From NCBI GenBank assembly GCA_005880165.1, contig VBJP01000095.1, positions 1 through 6,247 on the forward strand: a DNA stretch of 6,247 nucleotides, in the 5' to 3' direction. The position numbers were made by a program, and so were the translations under genes. Positions within the stretch are counted from its first letter, which is position 1. Each line of letters begins with the position of its first letter. Positions 1-5,536 of this stretch are shown here, in pieces. The notes beneath the pieces are model-generated. The model saw only the letters and a program-made list of their open reading frames with translations. It ran no database searches and was not told the origin of the DNA. Source of the stretch: Chloroflexota bacterium (lineage in GTDB: Bacteria > Chloroflexota > Limnocylindria > QHBO01).

Positions 1-440
1 CCACCACCACTCGCCCCGTTTGGCTCGGCGTCCTGCGTGGCATCACCGCGCCCGCCATGGCCATCGGCGTGATCATGATCCTGGTAGGCGCGATCGGGAC
101 CACCGGCATCGGTTCCCTGGGCGCTGGGGGCGCCGCCCCCGCGCTGACCAGCAGCGGTGCGGGCGCTGCTCAGGCCTCGACTGCCCCGGCGCCGGCCGCG
201 CAGGTACCCGGCGGCAAGACGCGTGGATCACCGTCCGCGAGCGCCTCGGGAGGCACGACTGGTCTCTTCGGGAATGAGAGTGGCCGCGCTCAGTACCGCG
301 CGTCGACACCGAGCGGCGCATTGATCGTCGAAACGGGCACCTCGCGGCCGCCCTTCGAGTGGCTCCTGGGTGCCGGAGTCGTTCTTCTTGCGGCGGCCTT
401 CGTGGCGCGCGGCTACGTGCGCCGCCGGCTGGCCGCTTAG
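1..440 (+). CDS. Hypothetical two-TM membrane protein, 5'-truncated by window edge
   Basis: I do not recognise this protein. The frame is open from the left edge (first full codon at base 3) to a TAG at 438-440. The only in-window start codon is ATG 57, but starting there would cut off the arginines and hydrophobic residues before it (RPVWLGVLRGITAPAM), so the true start is probably outside the window. Visible parts in order: a hydrophobic segment (about bases 24-115), a linker of about 65 residues rich in Ala, Gly, Ser, Thr and Pro, then a second hydrophobic segment starting PFEWLLGAG and a basic end (RGYVRRRLAA). The flanking arginines suggest both termini are cytoplasmic and the linker lies outside, by the positive-inside rule. 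No catalytic motif is visible. It converges on the J-protein gene and the two stop codons overlap. The coding call rests on the membrane pattern and G/C-rich third positions; function is unknown. Confidence 0.6.
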   Translation, partial: TTTRPVWLGVLRGITAPAMAIGVIMILVGAIGTTGIGSLGAGGAAPALTSSGAGAAQASTAPAPAAQVPGGKTRGSPSASASGGTTGLFGNESGRAQYRASTPSGALIVETGTSRPPFEWLLGAGVVLLAAAFVARGYVRRRLAA

Positions 441-473
441 GCGAGCCTGCCCGCGACCACGGCCGCGGCCAGC
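428..473. other. Inverted repeat spanning the convergent stop codons, possible weak terminator
   Basis: GCTGGCCGC at 428-436 is the exact reverse complement of GCGGCCAGC at 465-473, with 28 bases between. A smaller AGGC/GCCT pair (439-442 and 445-448) lies inside the loop. Both stop codons of the convergent pair fall between the long arms, where a bidirectional terminator would be expected. There is no T-run on either strand after the arms, so it is not a standard intrinsic terminator. In DNA this GC-rich a 9-bp repeat can arise by chance, and both arms are coding. Confidence 0.25.
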
Positions 474-946
474 AGCATCAGGATCAGCGCCGCAACGAGC
501 AGCGCCGCCCAACCGGTGTCCCAGAAGGTCTGCTGCTGAGGCGCCAACCTCGATGGGCGCCGGGTGGGCGAGACGGGCACCTCGCCGGGCATTCGACGCA
601 CGCGTGGCGCCGCCAGTGTCTCAGCGGCGGTCATCCGCCATGCTGCCCAAGTGCGCGTCGTGCTCGGCTGGGCCGGGCGGATGGGCATGCGTGTCGGGCC
701 CCAGTGCCGCATTGGAATGCCACCGGCCGGGTGCTCGCGATCCCAGGCTTCCTTGCGCGCCGGCGTGGAGAGGATCCGCCAGGCATCGTTGATGCGGCGC
801 ATGCGCTCGGTGCCGGACTGGTCCGGGTGGAGGTCGGGATGGAAGCGCTTTGCCAACCGGCGGTGCGCCCGCGCCACCTGCAGCGCCGAGGCGCCGCGCG
901 CGACTCCCAGCGTCGCGTAGGGATCGAAGCTGATTCGCTCCGCCAT
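437..946 (-). CDS. J-domain (DnaJ-like) protein with C-terminal membrane anchor
   Basis: Predicted Hsp40-type co-chaperone of 169 residues. A J domain recruits DnaK and stimulates its ATPase through the HPD motif. Residues about 6-71 form the J domain: FDPYATLGV opens it, helix II is basic (ARAHRRLAKRF), HPD is at 36-38, and helices III/IV follow (RINDAWRILSTPARKEAWDRE). Residues 72-140 are Pro/Arg-rich and probably disordered. Residues about 146-166 (WAALLVAALILMLLAAAVVAG) are strongly hydrophobic and end three residues from the C-terminus, which suggests a tail anchor with the J domain in the cytoplasm. The Gly/Phe region, zinc finger and substrate domains of full DnaJ are absent, so it is not DnaJ itself. 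The frame stays open upstream to 1069, but ATG 946 is preferred because homology begins there and a TAGAAT box lies 7 bases upstream. It is divergent from polA. The substrate is unknown. Confidence 0.85.
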   Translation of the reverse strand: MAERISFDPYATLGVARGASALQVARAHRRLAKRFHPDLHPDQSGTERMRRINDAWRILSTPARKEAWDREHPAGGIPMRHWGPTRMPIRPAQPSTTRTWAAWRMTAAETLAAPRVRRMPGEVPVSPTRRPSRLAPQQQTFWDTGWAALLVAALILMLLAAAVVAGRLA

Positions 947-953
947 GGGCTGG

Positions 954-959
954 ATTCTA
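954..959 (-). promoter_or_regulatory. Putative -10 box (TAGAAT) for the J-protein gene, leaderless arrangement
   Basis: The minus strand reads TAGAAT, five of six bases matching TATAAT, followed by 7 bases and then the ATG at 946. With the usual spacing from -10 to transcription start, the transcript would begin at or next to the start codon. No Shine-Dalgarno sequence could fit between. I see no -35 hexamer about 17 bases upstream. The AT-rich hexamer is conspicuous in GC-rich surroundings, but this is inference from one short match. Confidence 0.4.
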
Positions 960-1018
960 CGGCCCTCGCAGGCCTGCGCGCGGGCCGACGTGCAAGGGTT
1001 TCGGCGACGCCATCGGTC

Positions 1019-1024
1019 TAGACT
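1019..1024 (+). promoter_or_regulatory. Putative -10 box (TAGACT) for polA
   Basis: TAGACT fits the TAnnnT form and ends 10 bases before the chosen polA ATG at 1035. The transcript would have a leader of only a few bases or none. There is no recognisable -35 element at the expected distance and no purine-rich ribosome-binding site before the ATG. It lies in the 88-bp divergent gap shared with the J-protein promoter. The evidence is one hexamer plus position. Confidence 0.35.
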
Positions 1025-1034
1025 CCATGCTGCC

Positions 1035-3944
1035 ATGCAGGATCGTCCACGCCCCCTGCTGATGCTCATCGACGGCCCCAGCCTCGTGTACCGCGGCTAC
1101 TTCGCGCTGCCGCCGCTGACGATGTCGGACGGAACCCTCGTGAACGCGGTCTTCGGCTTCTTGCAGATCGTGCTGCGCGGCATGCAGGACCTGAAGCCGG
1201 ACTACGCGATCGTGAGCTTCGACCTGGGGCGGCCGCAGTTCCGGTTCCAGGCCTATCCCGAGTACAAGGCCGGCCGTCCGTCGATGCCGGACGACCTGCG
1301 TGCCCAGTTCCCGATCGTGCGCGAGATCTGCCAGATGATGGGCATCCCCATTCGGGAGCTGGAGGGCTACGAGGCCGACGACGTGATCGGCTCGCTCGTG
1401 CAGCGTGCGCGGGAGGCCGATGTCGACACGATGATCGTCTCCGGCGACCTGGACGGGCTCCAGCTGGTGAATGACCGGGTGCGGCTGCTCACTACGCGCA
1501 TGGGCGTGGCGGCGACCGTGATCTACGACGTGGCCCGGGTCGCAGAGCGCTACGGGCTGACCCCCGAGCAGATGCTGGATTACAAGGCGCTCAAGGGCGA
1601 CACCTCGGACAACATCCCAGGCGTGCCCGGGGTGGGGGAGAAGACCGCGATCCAGCTCCTCCAGCAATTCGGCTCGCTCGACGCCATCTACGACCATCTC
1701 GACGAGGTCAAGGGCAAGCTGAGCGACCGGCTCGCCGAGCACCGCGAGTCCGCGTTCCTCTCGCGCGAGGTCGGCCGCATCGTCATCGACCTGCCCGTGG
1801 AGCTCGACCTCGAGTCGGCGCGCACCGGACGCTACGACCGGCGAGCCGTCGCGCAGCGATTCCGCGAGCTGGAGTTCCGCACGCTCATCGACCGGTTGCC
1901 GCCGTCGACCGTTGGGGCGCCGCTCGAGCCGGAGGCATCCGCCGGCGGGCTCCAGCTCAGCCTCGAGCTGATGGGCCAGGGCGGCAGTACCCCCGGCGCG
2001 CCGGCAGCCGCAACTGCCACATCCAGCGCCACACCTGCAGCGCGCCCGACGCCGGATCCGCTCGCGGACCCTCGCGGCGCGATCGAGGATGTCGAGCTGC
2101 ACATCGTGCGCAGCTCCGCGGATCGTGAGGCGCTCGACGCGTGGCTGATTGACCAGCGAGGCGACGTCGCGCTGGGCTGGATGGCAGGCCAGGGGCGCCC
2201 GCTCGAGCGCACCGTCCATGGGCTGGCGGTCGCCGGCGCGGATGGCAGCGCCTGGTATCTGCCCTGGAACGACGCCGAAGGACCGGACGGGCTGCCCGAA
2301 TGGTTCCGCAGCGACGATCGCCGGGTCATAGGGCACGATCTCAAGCAGATCGTGGTGCTCCTCGCCGCGCGCGGACTCGAGCTACGTGGCCCGACCTTCG
2401 ACACGCTGGTCGCAGGCTACATGGTCAATCCGGCGCTGCGATCGCAGACCATCGAGGACCTGGCCGCGCAACGCTTCAGCGCCGAGCTGCCGCCTCGCCC
2501 CAGCGAGACGGATGGCAGCGCCGACGAGGCGCAGCTTGCGCGCCGTGCGGCAGCCGAGGCTCTGACCGCTCTGCTGGCGGTTCCGCCGCTGGAGCGCGAG
2601 CTCGATGAGGCGGGAGTGGCCGGCCTGTTCCGCGACGTCGAGATGCCGCTCCTCCCGGTGCTGGCGCGCATGGAGCTCGCGGGTGTCGAGATTGATCGGA
2701 AGGCGCTGGCCGAGATGAGCGGGGAGTTCGGCGAGCAGCTGGCCGGACTGGAGGATCGGATCTACGAGCTGGTGGGACACCCGTTCAACATCGGCTCACC
2801 CAAGCAGCTCGAGCAGATCCTCTTCCACGAGCTGAACCTGCCGGCCACCAAGCGAACCCGCACCGGCTATTCGACCGATGCATCGGTCCTCGAGGAGCTG
2901 AAGACGCAGCATGAGGCGGTGGCGCTGATCCTCGAGCATCGGCAGGTCTCGAAGCTGAAGGGCACCTACGTGGATGCGCTGCCGACGCTGGTGGGTCGCG
3001 ACGGTCGGCTGCACACGACCTATCAGCAGGCCGTGGCCGCCACCGGGCGGCTGTCGAGCATCGATCCCAACCTGCAGAACATCCCGATTCGCTCAGCGCT
3101 CGGCCGACGCATCCGGCGTGCCTTCGTCGCGCCTCGAGGCCGCCTGCTGCTGGCGGCCGACTATTCGCAGCAGGAGCTGCGGATCCTGGCGCACGTGTCT
3201 GGCGACGCGGGGCTCAAGGCCGACTTCGCGTCGCACTCCGACATCCATTTGGCCGCCGCCGCCCGAGTGCTGGGGCTGGCCCCGGAGCAGGTGGGTCCGA
3301 GGGAGCGGAGCGTCGCCAAGATGATCAACTACGGGATCGCTTACGGCCTGTCCGACTTCGGCCTGGCCGACCGCCTGAAGATCCCGCGCGAGGATGCGCA
3401 GAGGTTCATCGCCGACTACTTCGAGGCCTATCCCGGCATCCGCCGCTACACCGTCGAGATCCGGATGCTCGCCCGGGACCAGGGGTTCGTTTCCACCCTG
3501 CTCGGCCGGCGCCGCTACATTCCCGAGCTCACGGCGCGCAACAGCGCGCTTCGCTCCGCGGGGGAACGAATGGCGATCAACATGCCCATCCAGGGCACCG
3601 CGGCGGATGGCATGAAGATCGCCATGGTCCGGCTGGATGCTGCCCTGCGAGAGCGCGGCCTGCAGTCCCGGATGCTACTGCAGGTGCACGACGAGCTTGT
3701 CTTCGAGACCGATGAGATGGAGCTGCCGCAGCTTGCCTCGCTGGCCAAGGAGATCATGGAGGCGGCACTGCCGCTCGACATCCCCCTCGAGGTCGACATG
3801 AAGGTCGGGACCAACTGGGAGCAGATGGACCGATACCTCCCGAGCGAAGACGGCACCTGGCGACGCCTGGAGAAGACCGCTGCCCAGGTCGCCGCCCAAG
3901 AAGCGGACGAGTCGCTGGAGGCGCTCCCCGCAATCGCGGTCTAG
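1035..3944 (+). CDS. polA: DNA polymerase I
   Basis: Pol I of 969 residues fills gaps and removes 5' flaps or RNA primers in repair and lagging-strand maturation. The 5' nuclease (about 1-300) is intact: D13, D63, EGYEADD 110-116, SGDLD 136-140 and the helix-hairpin segment KGDTSDNIPGVPGVGEKTA from 187. An Ala/Pro/Thr-rich linker covers about 300-350. The proofreading-like domain (about 352-560) has lost its metal ligands: no DxE near 378-384, and GHDLKQI (433-439) replaces E. coli GQNLKYD. The polymerase part is complete: motif A DYSQQELR 709-716, motif B with K762, N765, Y766 and G767, and motif C HDE 885-887. The frame extends upstream to 945, but ATG 1035 fits the family N-terminus and leaves the divergent gap free; ATG 1062 is possible but less likely. 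At 969 residues it is longer than E. coli (928) or Taq (832). The mutM gene follows after 27 bases, so they are probably co-transcribed. Confidence 0.98.
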   Translation: MQDRPRPLLMLIDGPSLVYRGYFALPPLTMSDGTLVNAVFGFLQIVLRGMQDLKPDYAIVSFDLGRPQFRFQAYPEYKAGRPSMPDDLRAQFPIVREICQMMGIPIRELEGYEADDVIGSLVQRAREADVDTMIVSGDLDGLQLVNDRVRLLTTRMGVAATVIYDVARVAERYGLTPEQMLDYKALKGDTSDNIPGVPGVGEKTAIQLLQQFGSLDAIYDHLDEVKGKLSDRLAEHRESAFLSREVGRIVIDLPVELDLESARTGRYDRRAVAQRFRELEFRTLIDRLPPSTVGAPLEPEASAGGLQLSLELMGQGGSTPGAPAAATATSSATPAARPTPDPLADPRGAIEDVELHIVRSSADREALDAWLIDQRGDVALGWMAGQGRPLERTVHGLAVAGADGSAWYLPWNDAEGPDGLPEWFRSDDRRVIGHDLKQIVVLLAARGLELRGPTFDTLVAGYMVNPALRSQTIEDLAAQRFSAELPPRPSETDGSADEAQLARRAAAEALTALLAVPPLERELDEAGVAGLFRDVEMPLLPVLARMELAGVEIDRKALAEMSGEFGEQLAGLEDRIYELVGHPFNIGSPKQLEQILFHELNLPATKRTRTGYSTDASVLEELKTQHEAVALILEHRQVSKLKGTYVDALPTLVGRDGRLHTTYQQAVAATGRLSSIDPNLQNIPIRSALGRRIRRAFVAPRGRLLLAADYSQQELRILAHVSGDAGLKADFASHSDIHLAAAARVLGLAPEQVGPRERSVAKMINYGIAYGLSDFGLADRLKIPREDAQRFIADYFEAYPGIRRYTVEIRMLARDQGFVSTLLGRRRYIPELTARNSALRSAGERMAINMPIQGTAADGMKIAMVRLDAALRERGLQSRMLLQVHDELVFETDEMELPQLASLAKEIMEAALPLDIPLEVDMKVGTNWEQMDRYLPSEDGTWRRLEKTAAQVAAQEADESLEALPAIAV

Positions 3945-3959
3945 CACGGGCGGATCAGC

Positions 3960-3965
3960 CACACT
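3960..3965 (+). promoter_or_regulatory. Weak -10-like box (CACACT) before mutM
   Basis: CACACT lies 6 bases before the mutM ATG, about the same place as TAGAAT before the J-protein start, and would give a leaderless internal transcript. It lacks the first T of TAnnnT. The 27-base gap between polA and mutM also has no Shine-Dalgarno sequence. It could be chance, with mutM simply translated from the polA transcript. Confidence 0.2.
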
Positions 3966-3971
3966 GACCGC

Positions 3972-4946
3972 ATGCCAGAGCTCCCCGAGGTCGAGACGGT
4001 CGCACGCGATTTGCAGCGCCGTGTCGCCGGCGCACAGATCACCGGCGTCGAGGTGCGCTGGGATCGGACGATCCGTTATCCGCTACCGCCGGAGCGCTTC
4101 GCCGAAGAGCTGCGCGGAGCGGTCATCAAGGGAGTTGGTCGAAGGGCCAAGAGCGTGCTCATCCAGCTCGCCGACGGGCGGGTGATGACGGTGGCGCTGC
4201 GCATGACGGGCGCCCTGCTGGTGGCGGAGCCGGGAACGCCTTACGACCGGTACGCGCGCGTCGTCTTCCGCCTGGCGGACGGTCGGGAGCTCCGCTACCG
4301 CGACGTTCGCAAGTTCGGACGGATTGGCCTGTTCGAGGGCGGGAGCCTGCGCGTGCGGCGAGTGGCTGGCCGTGTTGGGCGGGCGGGCGCCGCGCGCCGC
4401 CGGCGAGCGAGGGTTCGGGAGGCTGCCACCCACTATCGGGTGGGCGACGTCTTTGCGCGCCATGGTCCGGAGCCGCTCAGTCCGTCGTTCAGCGCCCGGC
4501 GCCTGGCGGACCGGCTGGCCGGTCGATCGGCTCGCCTGAAGAGCCTCCTGCTCGACCAGTCGTTCATCGCCGGGATCGGGAACATCTACGCTGACGAGGC
4601 GCTCTGGCTCGCCCGTCTGAGCCCGCTACGCGCGGCCGACACGCTGAGCCAAGCTGAGGTGGGGCGGCTGCATCGGTCCATCCGGAAGGTCCTCCGCCAG
4701 GGAATCACCAACCGGGGAGCGAGCTTCAGCGACTACGTCGGGGCCGACGGCGAACCGGGGGAGAATGCCGAGCGGCTGGCGGTGTACCGGCGCACCGGCG
4801 CTCCGTGCCTGCGCTGTGGCAGGCCGATCCAGCGCCTGGTGATTGGCCAGCGCAGCACGCACTTCTGCCCGCATTGCCAGCCGGATTCCTCGTCAGCGGT
4901 AGCCGCCGCGGCCGGGTCACGGGGCCAGCGGTCGTCAGACGCATGA
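3972..4946 (+). CDS. mutM: Formamidopyrimidine-DNA glycosylase (Fpg/MutM)
   Basis: Bifunctional DNA glycosylase/AP lyase that removes 8-oxoguanine and formamidopyrimidines and cuts the strand by beta,delta-elimination. The N-terminus MPELPEVETV supplies the catalytic Pro (P2, N-terminal after Met removal), E3 and E6. K60 is the conserved lysine, and M78, R113 and F115 match the void-filling residues. The helix-two-turn-helix has DQSFIAGIGNIYADEALW with N204. The C-terminal zinc finger is C279-x2-C282-x16-C299-x2-C302, with R294 in its loop (GQRSTHFC). All key residues are present, so the enzyme should be active. At 324 residues it is longer than the usual 270-290: residues 125-158 are an arginine-rich insert between the two domains, and about 21 residues follow the zinc finger. 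The stop overlaps the coaE start as ATGA, indicating translational coupling. ATG 3972 is fixed by the obligatory MPELPE start. Confidence 0.97.
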   Translation: MPELPEVETVARDLQRRVAGAQITGVEVRWDRTIRYPLPPERFAEELRGAVIKGVGRRAKSVLIQLADGRVMTVALRMTGALLVAEPGTPYDRYARVVFRLADGRELRYRDVRKFGRIGLFEGGSLRVRRVAGRVGRAGAARRRRARVREAATHYRVGDVFARHGPEPLSPSFSARRLADRLAGRSARLKSLLLDQSFIAGIGNIYADEALWLARLSPLRAADTLSQAEVGRLHRSIRKVLRQGITNRGASFSDYVGADGEPGENAERLAVYRRTGAPCLRCGRPIQRLVIGQRSTHFCPHCQPDSSSAVAAAAGSRGQRSSDA

Positions 4947-5536
4947 AGGTGATCGGGCTGACCGGCAACCTGGGCTGCGGCAAGAGCACCGTGGCCGGGA
5001 TGCTGCGCGACCTTGGGGCGGCGCACATTGACGCCGACGCCATCGCCCGCGAGATCCGCCAAAACGACGGTGAGGCCCGCGGCGCCATCCAGCAGCGATT
5101 CGGGACGCTCGATTCGCGGGCGCTGGGACGGACGGTATTCAACGACCCTGGCGCGCTGCGCGAGCTGGAGGCGATCCTCCATCCACGGGTTCGTGACGCC
5201 GTGCGCGCGCGTCTTGCGGAGCTCGCCGAGGCCGGTGCTCCAGCGGCGGTCGTCGAGGTCATCAAGCTCCTCGAGTCGCCGCTCCATGACGCGATGGATG
5301 AGACCTGGGTGGTGGTCTGCGACGAGGCCGACGCGATCGCGCGCGTCCGCGAATCACGCGGCCTGAGCGAAGCGGACGCACGCGCCCGCCTCGCCAACCA
5401 GTCGCCGCAGGCAGTCAAGGCCGCCGCCGCTGACGTCGTGATCGACGGCTCCGCGCCGATCGCCGAGACGCGCCAGCAGGTCTCGGACGCCTACGCTCGC
5501 CTGGTCACGACCGCGGATCGTGGTGAGGGTGCGTAA
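4943..5536 (+). CDS. coaE: Dephospho-CoA kinase
   Basis: Last step of coenzyme A synthesis: ATP-dependent phosphorylation of the ribose 3'-hydroxyl of dephospho-CoA in the cytoplasm. The protein has 197 residues, normal for the family (about 200). The Walker A loop is GNLGCGKST (8-16), followed by the family's Asp pair (IDAD, 29-32), HPRVR (80-84), the core strand EVIKLLES (105-112), a lid-region arginine stretch (ARVRESRGLS, 133-142), and the C-terminal RLANQ and ADVVIDG motifs. The canonical DxPLLFE motif appears as EVIKLLES, a departure I believe also occurs in some Chloroflexota (recollection, unchecked). ATG 4943 is chosen because the P-loop begins six residues later; the frame remains open upstream to 4805, but that region is mutM. 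It overlaps mutM by four bases and has no Shine-Dalgarno sequence, so translation probably depends on coupling. Its stop TAA is directly followed by the convergent cpaB stop. Confidence 0.95.
   Translation: MKVIGLTGNLGCGKSTVAGMLRDLGAAHIDADAIAREIRQNDGEARGAIQQRFGTLDSRALGRTVFNDPGALRELEAILHPRVRDAVRARLAELAEAGAPAAVVEVIKLLESPLHDAMDETWVVVCDEADAIARVRESRGLSEADARARLANQSPQAVKAAAADVVIDGSAPIAETRQQVSDAYARLVTTADRGEGA

Noticed and set aside
359..1021. Plus-strand open frame of 220 codons opposite the J-protein gene
   Set aside because: Arg/Gly-rich shadow frame with no recognisable domain, whereas the minus strand encodes a clear J domain with HPD.
945..1034. Upstream extension of polA by 30 residues
   Set aside because: The added residues are Arg-rich and unlike any PolA N-terminus, they would cover the whole divergent promoter gap and overlap the J-protein start codon, and family alignment begins near ATG 1035.
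947..1069. Extension of the J-protein gene upstream to 1069
   Set aside because: The extra 41 residues lie in the divergent gap and over the polA start, show no J-domain similarity, and would skip the well-placed TAGAAT box before ATG 946.
1945..2085. Possible repeat array or fusion junction in the Ala/Pro/Thr-rich polA linker
   Set aside because: No repeated unit was found on reading the bases; it is a plain low-complexity linker between the 5' nuclease and exonuclease-like domains, as often seen in GC-rich Pol I.
957..2336. Long antisense open frame (459 codons) opposite polA
   Set aside because: It lies wholly opposite the well-conserved 5' nuclease and exonuclease-like domains of polA. 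Its His/Arg/Leu-rich composition is typical of the opposite strand of GC-rich coding DNA, and no family motif is visible.
4726..5418. Minus-strand open frame of 230 codons opposite mutM/coaE
   Set aside because: Ser/Arg/Ala-rich shadow with no motif; the plus strand has the zinc finger and P-loop of two well-defined enzymes.
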